Source of the DNA: Gari tellinella
Taxonomy: Eukaryota > Mollusca > Bivalvia > Cardiida > Psammobiidae
NCBI GenBank assembly: GCA_922989275.2
Contig: OV277861.1
Location: forward strand, 11,966,040-12,030,039
Length of the DNA: 64,000 nucleotides
Direction: 5' to 3'
Of this stretch, positions 1-10,325 are shown piece by piece. The position numbers and the translations under genes were made by a program. Numbering within the stretch: position 1 is the stretch's first letter; each line of letters starts with the position of its first letter. The notes under the pieces were generated by a model. That model ran no database searches. It was not told the origin of the DNA and worked only from the letters and a program-made list of their open reading frames with translations.

Positions 1-91
1 TTTTTGTTTTTTTTAGATAATCAAACTTGCCTTTAGCAGCCATTTGAAAGAAGACAAAAATTAGTATGTGAAACAGGATGCAACTAAATGC
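1..91. other. AT-rich sequence, nothing recognised
   Basis: The window opens in a T-rich run and AT-rich DNA with no open frame or repeat I can name. Confidence 0.5.
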
Positions 92-150
92 TAGACAACA
101 GTAAAGCAGAAAGCTCTTAAAGGAGCTTTCTGGTTTACTGTTGTAGTGCA
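92..150. repeat. L/alpha-type hairpin
   Basis: The arms (ACAACAGTAAAGCAGAAAG) pair with the downstream copy around an AGCTCCT-like centre, and a CATTAAG boundary follows. It resembles the hairpins at 28.85 and 60.75 kb. No outer termini could be delimited. Confidence 0.6.
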
Positions 151-501
151 TTAAGGCAGTCTGTCATCTTTTAACTTGCAGATTACCTGCAATTATTTAA
201 GGCATTACTATGTATTTATCTAATGAAATATTGCAGAATAGTCACTATTAAAAGTTATGAGTCAGAAGTCAAACACCACTACTTACTGTGATTAATATTT
301 CCAATAACTTACTATTCCAGGAAATATCTGCTAATCACTTTCATCTTGCTTTAAGCTGCCACATGTACAAAAACATGGCAATCTGTAAATGAAGTAAACA
401 ATAAGCAACAATTGTAATTTAATACAGCTTGGGTCTATCAGCATTATATACCAAGGATAACATAAAAAGAGTAAGAAATACTCTTATTTTCATTGTGGTC
501 C
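151..501. other. AT-rich gap, no feature seen
   Basis: No open frame over 60 codons, no recognisable repeat family and no clear splice-flanked exon. Confidence 0.5.
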
Positions 502-761
502 TTAACCCTTTACTCTATAAATACACCTTTTTATGCCTCTGATTTATTCCTCTACATAGAAAAATTATTATAGTTTCATTTTATACAGTTATGAATATAC
601 GTATGATAAAATTTATTTTCTATATTCTGGCAAATGGTAGCTTAAAGCAGGCTGAAAGTAAAGCAGAATGTGCCTTAAGGCACATTCTGCTTTACTTTCA
701 ACCTGCTTTAAGTGGTCGCCTATTTTCAGAACTAGAATCAGGCTATGGGGTAATGCGTTAA
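502..761 (-). mobile_element. Family A MITE (TTAA-flanked, alpha hairpin)
   Basis: TTAA at both ends. The right terminus reads GGCTATGGGGTAATG and the left is degenerate (CCCTTTACTCTATAAATA). A near-perfect alpha hairpin lies at about 633-703, with AGCAGGCTGAAAGTAAAGC arms around GTGCCTTAAGGCAC. No coding capacity. The TTAA duplication and CCC..GGG ends fit a piggyBac-like mobiliser (inference). Confidence 0.8.
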
Positions 762-768
762 AGGTGAT

Positions 769-1668
769 CAGGGTTTTCCCTAGGCTTTGACAAATGGGGG
801 ACATTGTGTCCCCCAGGTTTCTTAATTGGGGGACAAAACTAATTTTTGGGGGTCACTTGTCTCGACACTGCTATTTATCTTTCAATTAAATTTTAGGACA
901 TCATGTATTATAAGTCTTGTTTTTCCTCTACTGAACGCTATATTAGAGCGTCTATGGATACTTTAATAGACCCTTCTACTTTTTTCATGCTAGATCTATG
1001 TTTAAACTGATTGCAATGACATATGCTTTAGTGCCTCTCTATAAACACTTGATTTTTCGTGTCAATCAGAACGGAATCAAGTGTTGTCAGTGATGTTCGA
1101 AAGTTAAAAACACCTTTTGTGAAACGAGTTTTTCTATTAGATTTCTTACAAGGATAATGGTACATTTCGGCGTTACTCTCGGGAAACTCAAGCCAGGTAT
1201 TATACCGTATAGTGACTATACATTTTAAGTCACGTAGACCAAAATATGTTTGGTCGTTTTATAAGGAATAGCCTCAGATGAATCTGACTCGTACTCACTC
1301 AGTGACAGATGTTTTACTTGTTTCCGCTTGGTTTCTCGCAGAAGTCGACGCAAAATAGTTTGAAAAGAGCCATCGTTCAATTTGTTTTCATTTACTACAG
1401 ACGGGAGGCGCTTAAATTACCAATTTTAAGTAAACGATTTTACAGAGAAATTATTGCAGCACAGTCTATATGCGATGAACTAGTATAAAACACGGACTGT
1501 TCCGAACTTCCGGTTTTCATAAATCGTAATGGCGCCGGGGCAGAAATCGAAGTTGAACCATGGATTTTCGAAGTTGCGTCAAATTTGGTGCACAGTAAAA
1601 ATGTTTGAGGGACATTTTATCAAAACGTGCGTCATGGGCGCGCATTTTGTGCGCCAGGGAAAACCCTG
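769..1668. mobile_element. 900-bp hAT-like non-autonomous element
   Basis: Inverted termini CAGGGTTTTCCCTAGGC and GCCAGGGAAAACCCTG are flanked by a perfect 6-bp direct repeat GGTGAT (763-768 and 1669-1674). The interior has no open frame above about 60 codons and I recognised no transposase remnant. The CAGGG start is typical of hAT elements, some of which make 6-bp duplications. Confidence 0.8.
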
Positions 1669-1781
1669 GGTGATTATGTGGAGGAAAGTGTTAGGATAGG
1701 TTGCAGCTTAGAGTAAGATGAAAGTAATGTTCAATTAACTATCATCTGTCTATAACACCATCATTGAGTGATGGTTAGCAG

Positions 1782-2318
1782 TAGGGGTGTAACAATACGT
1801 TGAAATCCGTATTGCAATACAGTCGAAACTCGATACTTCGAACTCGCGTTAGTTCAAAAATACCCATATTTCAAAGTTAAAACGTGACTTAGCCACGTTT
1901 TAACTTTGAAATACGGATATGTTCGACTTAAGCGAGGTCGAATTATCGAAATTCAACCTATAAAATACTGGTACGATCGATTTAAGCGAGTTCGAAGTAT
2001 CGAGTTTCGACTGTATATTGCAATATATTGTGGCAACTTGTGTAAGTACAAATATTGGATAGGAATTAGCATTGAACACTTGTTTATAGCATTGAAAGGA
2101 TAAAAGGAGTGCTTTAAATACAAAGGATGGTCCAAATTAACATTTGCTATGAATGTTATAATTATCACAGTATAACATTCTAATTAACAGGGCAACCTCT
2201 CTCACATGTGCTCAAATAATATATAGAATATTGCAATACGGAATTTATTTTTGCAATAATGTATTGCTAAGAGGTGTATTGCAATATAACAATATATTGC
2301 CGTATTATAACACCCCTA
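1782..2318. mobile_element. 537-bp hAT-like element hosting a Tc1-like MITE
   Basis: Termini TAGGGGTGTAACAATACG and CGTATTATAACACCCCTA are flanked by a perfect 8-bp target duplication GTTAGCAG (1774-1781 and 2319-2326), which is diagnostic of hAT. It is non-coding. A TA-flanked element is inserted at 1820-2013. Confidence 0.88.
1820..2013. mobile_element. 194-bp Tc1/mariner-like MITE nested in the hAT element
   Basis: Inverted ends CAGTCGAAACTCGATACTTC and GAAGTATCGAGTTTCGACTG are flanked by TA (1818-1819 and 2014-2015). The interior holds a further palindrome around CGTGACTTAGCCACG. It is younger than its host by nesting. Confidence 0.82.
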
Positions 2319-2637
2319 GTTAGCAGAACTGTACTATATGTCTAGCATGAAGTTTTGCTGATGTCAGCATGTTTGTCTTTGCCTGACAGTTTTGCCTGAC
2401 GACTGGCTATAGTTGGATAAAGTACATATCAGTATTGATTTATCCAAACCTTTCCAGATTTTACGTGTGAGCATTTTGTTTGGCTGCCTTGGGGAGGAAA
2501 TTTTCTTCCTTTCAGACTTGTTTAATTCTCAATCTTTGGATACTGAATTACTGTTGTCTCGGGTCATAATGCTATCTGCAGTAAGTCGGAAATTTACTAT
2601 TTATCAATATCTTCTTTCTGCAGTCAACTTGTGTTAG

Positions 2638-2876
2638 CCCGTTTCCCCATAGCATTTTTTAGTCAAAAATAGGTAACCACTTAAAGCAGGTTGAAAGTAA
2701 AGCAGAATGCTCCTTTACTTTCAGCCTGCTTTAAGCTACCATCTGCTAGGATAAAAATATTTCTTTTTGTACATGTTTATGTCATATTGACTGTATAAAT
2801 TGGATCTATTTTCTTCAATTTAGGAATAAATTAATTGCGTAAAAAGGCGTATTTATAGGATAATGAAGAGGTTATG
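2638..2876 (+). mobile_element. Family A MITE, degenerate
   Basis: Reads from CCCCATAGC through a shortened alpha hairpin (2684-2735, centre collapsed to TGCTCC) to AGGCGTATTTATAGG. The terminal TTAA is eroded. Confidence 0.7.
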
Positions 2877-2904
2877 AAGTCTCCATAGAGAAAGTTAATG
2901 CATT

Positions 2905-3085
2905 AGACCATAAATGTGCCTTTTTACGCCTTTAATTTATACCTCTACTGAAGAAAATGATTCAAATTTATACACTTATGAATATGCAACATAAATTATA
3001 TTCTACATTCTAGCAGATGGTAGCTAATTAAAGCAATCTGAAAGTAAAGCAAATTCTGCTTTATTTTCAACCTGCTTTTTTTTCA
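2905..3085 (-). mobile_element. Family A MITE fragment
   Basis: Reverse-oriented copy starting ACCATAAATGTGCC. It has a degraded hairpin (AAAGCAATCTGAAAG..) and is truncated before its CCTGTTTCTAG end where the next copy begins. Confidence 0.65.
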
Positions 3086-3090
3086 CCCAT

Positions 3091-3335
3091 TACCACATAA
3101 ATATGCCTTTTTACGCCCTTTTATTTATTCCTCCACTAAAGAAAATAAATCCAATTGATACAGTCAAGAATATGTACCATCAGAAATAGTTTCTTTAACC
3201 TAGCAGATATATTAGCTTCAAGCAGGCTGAAAGTAAAGCAGAATGTGTCTTAGGCACATTCTGCTTTACTTTCAACCTGCTTTAAGTGGTCACCTATCTT
3301 CATTACTGGAAACAGGCTATGGGGTAATGGGTTAA
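3091..3335 (-). mobile_element. Family A MITE
   Basis: CCCATTACCACATAAATA opens the element and GGGGTAATGGGTTAA closes it. The alpha hairpin is at 3216-3286 with centre GTGTCTTAGGCAC. A family D element abuts at the terminal TTAA (3332-3335). Confidence 0.8.
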
Positions 3336-3583
3336 CTCTTTGAACCCTAGTCCTGCATATAGGCGTGCTTTTCAAACAGTGTACATGTGAATAGTACACT
3401 TGTCCTATGCAAACAGTGAAGACCCTGATCAGAGGGCTCCGAAAGGAGCCCTCTGGATCAGGGTATTCACTGTTTGTCACAATCCAAAACATTGACAAAA
3501 ACAACCCTTAAAAGTCAGAAATGGACAAGACTAAAATGGAAACTGGGATTGTCCATTTTAAGTTTCAGGGAGGAAAGAGTTAA
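3332..3583 (+). mobile_element. Family D MITE copy 1
   Basis: TTAA-bounded, opening CTCTTTGAACCCTAGTCC and closing GGGAGGAAAGAGTTAA. The central hairpin (about 3408-3479) has CAAACAGTGAAGACC arms around GGGCTCCGAAAGGAGCCC. It uses the TTAA that also ends the upstream family A copy. Confidence 0.85.
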
Positions 3584-3631
3584 GCGACTTACTATCTTCA
3601 ATACTAAAAACAGGCTATTGGGTAAGGGTTA
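3584..3631 (-). mobile_element. Family A terminal remnant
   Basis: The short string CAATACTAAAAACAGGCTAT followed by TGGGTAAGGGTTAA matches the end of family A. It was probably separated from its body by the D insertion. Confidence 0.5.
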
Positions 3632-4048
3632 AACACAATGATGTCATTGTAACCACGTTTTCGTGATAGATTTAGAGCATTAGCAAACCTTCATGTCACG
3701 AACATATATTACATAACCTGAAATTGAATTACAGTTAATTGATTAGCTGACGTCTACAGACTATTTAAGGCTTTAAATACATGTATAATTAGTCCGCATA
3801 GTCCGTACAAACCACACATTTCTGTCTCTGATGAATTAACAAACGCTATCAGCTTTTAAGAACAGATTTATACTTTTCTAATAAATCAGATTGATTCTTG
3901 CCACAGTTTTACTGGTTATTACTGGCTGCGGTCGTGCTAATCTTTGCAATGCTGCATGACATTGACTGGTGCATTTTCAACAGTTAAAAGTTTACATTGA
4001 CTTCAGAGGGGTATGTCACATTATTGAGTTTTCTGTTAAACCAGTATT
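3632..4048. other. Gap without recognised feature
   Basis: AT-rich; no open frame or named repeat seen. Confidence 0.5.
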
Positions 4049-4318
4049 TTAACACCTAAAGAAGCGCCTTTTAGCGCAAATAATTTCTTCTTCCACTGAA
4101 GAAAAAAGTTCCAATTTTCATAGTCATGGAAATAGATTCGCTTTTAGATGATATCAAAAAGGTAGAAATAGTTTCTATACTCTAGCAGATATCTGTGCTT
4201 AAAGCAGGTTGAAAGTAAAACAGAAAGCGCATTAAGGCGCATTCTGTTTTACTTTCAACCTGCTTTAAGTGCTCACTTGTCTTCAAAACTAGAAACGGGC
4301 TGTGGAGTAAAGGGTTAA
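4049..4318 (-). mobile_element. Family A MITE, GCGCCTTTTAGCGC subtype
   Basis: TTAA at both ends. The left arm contains AAGCGCCTTTTAGCGC. The hairpin at about 4200-4269 has a C-to-A variant (GTAAAACAGAA) in both arms and a GCGCATTAAGGCGC centre. It ends GGAGTAAAGGGTTAA. Confidence 0.8.
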
Positions 4319-5207
4319 GTGTACTTCAATTACAAATGAAATTGACCTAATTTAAAGCTAATTGTAAGCAATAATATTAAAGTAGACAATACATCATAAA
4401 ACTTAGATTTGGTAAAAAATGGAATACCAGTGGTAGAAGATGTTATGTTATTTAAAGATTATTTTTTTATTTGAGTGTCATGAAAATTCTTTAATTAACT
4501 ACCGTATAGCTGGTATTTTCTGCTGCTATAATATTTTGCGATTTTATGAAAAAGCAGGGTGAATTATATTCTACTGTTTTTATTTCTGCGCTTCTTTGAA
4601 AGCAGCATAATAAAATTCTGCGGATTCGGTTCTAAAGATAGTTATCAAAGCTAATATTCCTACACACTTGCTGTTGTTGACATGTGACGTAAGCTTCACT
4701 GAACTTCCGATATGGGCTAAAACCTTATCCTAAGTTCGTCTTTTTATGTATAGAGTATCGGATATGTAGATCTATGATAATTTGAAATTGGGCTTAAATG
4801 TGAAACAAATACGATAAATATCTGAACAAATATGTTTACCGGTATTATGTAATTATCATAACAAATAAATATATGGCAAAGGTTTCATATACCTTTCACG
4901 ACAAGTTTGGCCCAGGTCACACTATTTTTTATACGACCTAATTATGATTTCTATGTGATGATATCAAAGAATTTACATAGACATTGTATACTGAAATTTT
5001 AAGCCTTTATAATGCTGAGGTTTTTACCTGACTGATTGTGTAGAAAAAATCAGTAACAGCATTGTAAATTTCAAGAAATTTATCAAATCATGGCCATATA
5101 TTTAAAAAAAACAACATCAAATAGTTCACTGAATGCTGAACCGCAGGGGATGTGTCCCCTCAATTAATACTTTAGATTTAAATCAAATTTATGACAGACT
5201 ATGAAAA
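4319..5207. other. Gap without recognised feature
   Basis: About 0.9 kb of AT-rich DNA. I saw no coding frame and no known repeat, apart from a short GGGGATGTGTCCCC dyad near 5147. Confidence 0.5.
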
Positions 5208-5387
5208 TTTATATGAGAAATATAGTATCTGTCATGAGTCGATGTTTAAGACAAGTTGATCTCAAACGAGTCTAGAATGCTATTAAACTAGCCTTGGCGA
5301 GCTCAATAACTTTTCTATTATAGACGAGTTTGAGACCAGCTTGTCTTAAACATTGACAAGTGACAGATTCTTTTTCTCACATAACCA
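5208..5387. mobile_element. Fold-back MITE-like palindrome
   Basis: Long inverted arms: ATGTTTAAGACAAG with GATCTCAAACGAGTCTA on the left pair with TAGACGAGTTTGAGACC and CTTGTCTTAAACAT on the right. The pairing extends through CTGTCA..TGACAG and TATGAGAAA..TTTCTCACATA. It is non-coding and the family is not otherwise seen here. Confidence 0.65.
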
Positions 5388-5774
5388 ATGATTTTAAGTT
5401 ATTTTTTTAGAAGCCCAGTGACGTACTAACGCCTTTATTAATAGTGACATCATCAAATTGATCTCACACATGTTGGAGACAAGGATATTCGTGATCGTTG
5501 CTCACTATAGAAAACAGGGGTAGTACTAATAGTCCCTCTTTCAATAAGAATGCTTTAAAGTGAACACCTATTAGGGCTTCCTAATTTACTTTTATTTTTT
5601 TACCTTAAAGTTTGATGTAGGTGATTTGCACTTTTTGCAATAGAGGTTTAAAACGTGATAATGGAAAAGTAAGATTTTATAAAAAATCACAGTACATACC
5701 GTATTGACTCTAATAGACGCCCCCGGGGGCGTTACATTTTCCGAAAGGGGGGGCGTTTATTTCGGGTAACAATT

Positions 5775-5778
<4 letters not shown>

Positions 5779-5806
<28 letters not shown>
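5779..5806. repeat. Poly-A tract
   Basis: An uninterrupted run of about 28 A just inside the left TIR of the pogo-like element. Confidence 0.9.
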
Positions 5807-5809
<3 letters not shown>

Positions 5810-5866
5810 ACTTCCGAGGAACTCCAAATACCGGTACATCACTTTATTTCATCTAAAGATTTAAAA

Positions 5867-6130
5867 TTATGCTCCTTCAGAACTGCCGAAGCATGCCATT
5901 TTAAAAGAATACTCTGTAGTAATATTTTCGTGGTTCGGCGGTGGTTCACATCGAGTACCTAATCGTTTTGAATGGTCTCGAAGAGAGATATACCGAGGTG
6001 TTGAAGACACTGAATTTGTTGAGATGGATAAAGTGCTAAGTACACAGAGTCTGTATTTTGTTGTCACCAAGCTGTTAGTGCAGATTAATTGAACAATTAA
6101 AAGAAAATCTATTTTCACATGGTCTTGCAT
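5867..6130 (-). other. Open frame of uncertain status inside the pogo element
   Basis: An 87-codon minus-strand frame, with a second open stretch on the plus strand of the same DNA (about 5905-6090, containing WFGGGSHRVPNRFEW). Neither resembles a family I know. The position, between the left TIR and the transposase, is where an N-terminal DNA-binding region would lie, but no helix-turn-helix or CENP-B signature is visible. Probably non-coding. Confidence 0.2.
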
Positions 6131-6360
6131 TGTAATTTATGCCTGAATAGTGATAGCGGGTGTGATAGCAGACTTAGGAGCCAATTTGCCAAACACTAAT
6201 TATGCCAATCATCGCTTCTTACTTACCGATAATTACACTAGTTTTTTCCATAAATATTGGTCTGAGAATATTCCATATTACACATCAGCACTGGAGTGTC
6301 AATTCACACACCAGCCGTGTTTGTTTTTATCTTTAATCCCAATTTTCGTAGTGACTAAAT

Positions 6361-6552
6361 CAGGGCTCCAGATACGAAGGAGTAAACGGAACGAATCTAC
6401 CATTTCCCCCCTTATTTCAATACCAAATCACATGTGGTTACTTCTCATTAGGATCCTCTCGATATACGATTTTAATGAGTAGTGACACCATGGGATTTAA
6501 GGCAGAAATAAAGATTTTAGTTTCGGACATTTTCCCCTTATCTGGAGCCCTG
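6361..6552. mobile_element. Family B MITE copy 1
   Basis: CAGGGCTCCAGATACGAAGG to CCTTATCTGGAGCCCTG, with the family's TTCTCATTAG..TAATGAGTAGTG half-palindromes and ACACCATGGG. It is inserted in the pogo-like element. No clear target duplication remains. Confidence 0.82.
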
Positions 6553-6890
6553 TCACTGACAGAAAATCCACTAGGTGTCGCTCAATTAAATCTGTCAACG
6601 CAAATTTGTAAATTTCACAAACCAGAACGAGGCCGTAGAGTGAGTGATACATGTATTACTGCCCAGAAGACGACATCTGCTAAATATGACTTTAGCTAAA
6701 AAGATATTTTTCTTTATGTAAGTAAATCTCCCATTTAAATGGCAAACCGTTTGAACCCTGGTGAGAGGGTTAGTTGGCCTCTAATCTGGATCAAAACTTT
6801 TTGCAAAAGTAATCACAATTCCGCTCCCATCATGCAAATAGTTTAAGCAATTATACATGAGCTCTCTCACCTGTAAAACCTTTGGTTACT

Positions 6891-7699
6891 GGATGCTTTG
6901 CTACCCTGTTGCGTTTGCGCAGGTCAGTTCGCTACCCAGGGTGTTTTTTTTACAGAAAGACATTATACTTATTTCTGTCACGGTTAGTTTGGATCCTGAC
7001 TAGTATATTATATATCTTCAATTAATAGGTCCGCGTTAGTAACGATCTTGATTATTAGAACCTCTCCCGTATCTTCAGTTAGTTTGAATTCAGATTATTA
7101 AATAAAACAATCTTTTATTTGGAGCTTGCATTGGTTGGGATCAAAAAGAATAAATAAAAATCTCTGATGTGGACGCATGGCGTCTGTGCAAATATTTCGT
7201 CAAAATTGTATGTAGGTTTATGTCCGTAGGTTGGATCTAGATTATTAACTAAAACTCTTAATGTACCGTACCTTGCATTGGTTTGGTACATCCAGATTGA
7301 TAAATAAAAATCTCTGATGTGGAGGCGTGGCGTCTGTGCAACTATTTCGTTAAATTGAAATCATTTCTTTCCGTTTGGATCCAGATTATCAAAACTATCA
7401 ATAATATAATTATGTTGATTCTATCGGTTTGGATCCAGATTAATAAATTAACTTTGAAATCTCTTACGTGGACGAGTGGCGTCTGCAACTATTTGGTCAA
7501 ATAATGTTTTAGTTCTGTACGATAGTTTTGATCCATATCAGTAAATGAACATCCAATATGTGCGCGCTCGGCGCCTGAATAATTATAATTAAATAAGAGG
7601 TGTGAAAAATAAAACTGGGTAGCGAAAATGTCTAGGTAGTGAAAAGACCAGCCGCGAAAGCCACAAGGTGGCGAACAAGCTCAGGTAGCAAAACGTCCT
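6891..7699. mobile_element. Inverted-repeat unit with GCTACC subterminal motifs
   Basis: The left end GGATGCTTTGCTACC is nearly the reverse complement of the right end GGTAGCAAAACGTCC. GCTACC-type motifs recur inside both ends (TTCGCTACCCAGGG; CTGGGTAGCGAAA). The interior is a diverged tandem array. It is probably a separate element inserted in the pogo-like host. No target duplication seen. Confidence 0.5.
7080..7510. repeat. Diverged tandem repeat (GTTTGGATCCAGATTA units)
   Basis: Three to four units of roughly 110-150 bp share GTTTGGATCCAGATTAATAA, ATCTCTGATGTGGACG and TGGCGTCTGTGCAACTATTT. Degenerate and non-coding. Confidence 0.65.
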
Positions 7700-7727
7700 G
7701 AAATCCAACCTTTCACTGTTTCATTAG

Positions 7728-7795
7728 TAGACGGTAGAGAGAGAGATAGACGGACGGGACGGCAGGCAGGCAGACAGACAGACATACAGAGACGA
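7728..7795. repeat. Microsatellite-like purine/CAGA tract
   Basis: Mixed (GA)n and (CAGA)n: GAGAGAGAGATAGACGGACG followed by GGCAGGCAGGCAGACAGACA. It lies just upstream of the transposase remnant. Confidence 0.75.
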
Positions 7796-7879
7796 TCTTG
7801 TAACTTAAGGATATAATCAAACTGATCTCTTTATGGGGTTTTTATACATAAATCTAGATCTACCCTGCGTAATTTTAAC

Positions 7880-8545
7880 TGCTCATGATGTAATTATTAA
7901 ATCGAAAATAAATGTGAAAGAGACAACGTGTAAAGCTGTAAGAAATCATGGACAGATGAAGCAAGTATCAAGTTTTGGCTTAAAAAACTTTGGGGTAAAA
8001 ATGTACAAAGACGCAGGATGCTTGTTTGGGACGCTTTTCGTGGACACTTACGTAACACCGTCTGTAAAAGAGCAGGTTCACACAATTAACAATACGTACA
8101 TGTGCGTAATTCCGGGTAGATGCACTCCAAGACTCCAGTCGGCAGATGTTTCTCGGAACAGGCAATTCAATGCAAAACTATGCATGAATGACTCTCTAAT
8201 GGTCCCGTAGAGAAGACCAAGTTCGGGAACCGCAAATAGCCCCGTCAAAGGCCGTTCTTTTACGTTGGTATAAGAGGCGTGGTCATTAACGGTTCATTAA
8301 TTACCCCTGACCTGATACGGAATTTGTTTAAAAAATGAACTGGACGGGTCTGACGATCTCTTGTTCCAAAGTCAAAATGACGAAGAATTAGAGGAAGAAT
8401 ACGATTTTGAGGGATTAAAGATTTCTGAGCAAGTTCTTGACTGTACGGCGCAAGTTATTCCGCAGTCGCATACGTATATACGCTATAGCGAGAGTGACTG
8501 TCAAAATGAAAGTGAAACAGATTATGAAAGCCCATGTCACTAATG
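7880..8545 (+). pseudogene. Frameshifted pogo/Jerky-type DDE transposase (C-terminal part)
   Basis: This is the only protein region recognised. One frame from TGG at 7949 reads WTDEASIKFWLKK and then MLVWDAFRGH, the usual surroundings of the second catalytic Asp (GAC 8030-8032). After a shift near 8050 the frame beginning at 7833 continues with TPSVKEQ, VIPGRCTPRLQSADVSRNR, matching the family's 'IPGG.T..LQPLDV.VN.PF' block and holding the third Asp (8145-8147). The C-terminal tail (about 8300-8545) resumes after further shifts with PDLIRNLFKK, ELDGSDDL and an acidic, Ser-rich end. The first Asp region is not clear, and a stop (TAA 7931) lies just upstream of the WTDE block. At least two frameshifts make it a pseudogene. 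It would have catalysed TA-targeted cut-and-paste of the enclosing element. I judge this from motif memory, not a search. Confidence 0.72.
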
Positions 8546-8803
8546 TGTTTTGCCAGCAGTGATGAGTCATTCGATTGTTTATGTGTTTTTTCTACCTATT
8601 ACTGTTCCGATGGAGTTAAAGATTAAATTCTTGGATTTTTGTGGGAGTTTTTGTGGATGAATTAAGGAATAATGATTGGGAAAATATAAGGATTGACATA
8701 TAAAGGTAAGACGTTTGGTTTTGAAAAAAAAAAATTCGAAAAAAAAAAAGAGGGGAGGGGGGCGTCTATTAGGGAGGGAGCGTCTATTAGAGACAATACG
8801 GTA

Positions 8804-9300
8804 TTTGGAGAAATTGCAACAGTTTCTGTAGTAAATTAGGTGTTAGACTGAATTAGACATATATAATATGTTTATAAGGATTGGCTTACCAGACATGTAA
8901 ACAAGCCAAATATTGCAAGCTTGGGGAATTCACTCAACCACAAGACTGGATCGATTCAGCCTTAATTGTGTTTTGCATTCAAATTGTCAATTTAACTGAA
9001 TTGTCACTTTGGCTGATACAAATACATTACCAGTTGGCGGTGCAATACAAAGCGATGCATTCCGCTTATGATGTTAGTTGAAGCAGTCGATCTGATGAGC
9101 GTCTTTGGCACAACGTCGATAATTGAATACAAAGCCCTGTAGCGCACCACCAAAATTAGTATTTGATATTTTAAGCAAAACAAGAATCAGTTTATGCCAC
9201 AAAGAATAATGAGGAACTTAAACATGTACGTTTACATATGACTTCATGATGTCTAGCTTATAGAAAACGATGTCGAGAGTAGAATACCAACAGTGAAATA
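8804..9300. other. Gap without recognised feature
   Basis: No repeat or coding frame seen. A 66-codon open frame at 8881-9081 has no recognisable features. Confidence 0.45.
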
Positions 9301-9302
9301 TA

Positions 9303-9342
9303 TAGAGTAAGATACAGACCCTTGTATCTTACTCTACAGGTA
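9303..9342. repeat. Short perfect hairpin
   Basis: AGAGTAAGATACA and TGTATCTTACTCT... pair around GACCCT. Could be the scar of a small palindromic element. Confidence 0.55.
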
Positions 9343-9467
9343 CACGTGGAAAGCTAGATATCGCAGGAAGGCATATAATAAAGTTTAGTCTATAGATATA
9401 ACTTGAACTATAGATGGTTTCAAGGATTGAAACTATGAAAACTACGGTATCATTGAAATTTATTTTA

Positions 9468-9985
9468 GTGGTTGTTTGAGAGAGAGAGAGGTTTTACTGT
9501 AATTATTTTAAAACAGCCAGAATACTAATGTTGTTATAAAATCGCAATGAATTTCATCTTCAGTGATTGAGAGAGAGGAATGTTACTATAATTATTTCAT
9601 CCACCCAGAGTAATGGTGCAGGGCTGCCATTTATGATTTCTTCGAAATTTTTACAAAATCTTCAGATTTTTATCCCAGCAGATGGTAGCTTAAAGCAGCC
9701 TTAAGGCACAGTCTGCTTTACTGTCAACCTGCTTTAGGTAATCGAGCTTGAAAAATATAAAATTTGGAAATCTTAGAATTGTTGTTATAAAATCTGAAAG
9801 AATTTCATCGTTAGTGATTGAGAGAGAGAGAGAGATGTTATATATAATTGTTTCATCCACCCAGAATAATATTGTTATAAAATCACAATGAATTGTCATC
9901 TTCGGTGGCTGTTTGAGAGAGTTGTTACTGTAATTATTTCAATCCACCCAGAATAATGATGTTGTTATAAAATCACAATGGCACG
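9468..9985. repeat. Tandem repeat of about 115 bp with GA-microsatellite core
   Basis: Four units share ATTTCATC, TGATTGAGAGAGAG, CTRTAATTATTTCA, CCACCCAGAATAAT and GTTGTTATAAAATC. An A2 element interrupts the second unit. The GA tract length varies among units. Confidence 0.75.
9619..9776 (-). mobile_element. Family A2 MITE, truncated
   Basis: Starts CAGGGCTGCCATTTATG, carries CAGCAGATGGTAGC and a degraded alpha hairpin (9692-9734), then fades at TTTGGAAATCTTAG without the terminal GGCAGCCCTG. Inserted in the 115-bp tandem array. Confidence 0.7.
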
Positions 9986-10093
9986 GAAGTTGTCGTATAT
10001 TAGCATATCAAGTATCGTCTGTCAGAAAGAGAATAATAATAGAGGTAGAGAGGAAATGTAGCTGTAGAGTTCAGTATGCCACTACATGTATAT

Positions 10094-10262
10094 ACAGTAA
10101 AACCTCGATAACTAGAAGTCATTGTAATCAGATTTACCTGTATATTTCAAACTTAAAATATTGCTTGACTAAAGCGAGTTCTACCTATTTCCAGGTTATA
10201 ACTTAGAAATACGGATATGTTCCAACTAAAAATAGACCATTGTTAAAATTTCAATGAAATAC
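10094..10262. mobile_element. Degenerate Tc1-like MITE
   Basis: CAGTAAAACCTCGATAACTA after a TA, and interior GAAATACGGATATGTTC as in the nested element at 1820-2013. The right terminus could not be found. Confidence 0.4.
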
Positions 10263-10325
10263 AGGTAATAGTTGACCTGAGAGAGATTGATTTATGGAGG
10301 TTCCAATGTGTACACTTGCTATATA

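Larger units (their letters stand above)
5697..8803 (+). mobile_element. 3.1-kb pogo-like (Tc1/mariner) element
   Basis: The termini TACCGTATTGACTCTAATAG (5697) and CTATTAGAGACAATACGGTA (ending 8803) form a TIR of about 24 bp with one mismatch. TA lies at each extreme, as expected for a TA duplication. G/C-rich subterminal blocks (GACGCCCCCGGGGGCG; GGGGGGCGTCTATTAGGG) repeat the GCGTCTATTAG motif. It encloses a broken pogo/Jerky-type transposase (about 7880-8545), a family B MITE (6361-6552) and a second inverted-repeat unit (6891-7699). It is likely immobile without help. Confidence 0.8.

Noticed and set aside
6150..6482. 110-codon open frame
   Set aside because: Its second half is a family B MITE (6361-6552) and the first half has no recognisable domain; coding across a MITE border is implausible.
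7980..8165. Minus-strand open frames over the transposase
   Set aside because: They are shadows of the plus-strand pogo-type remnant.
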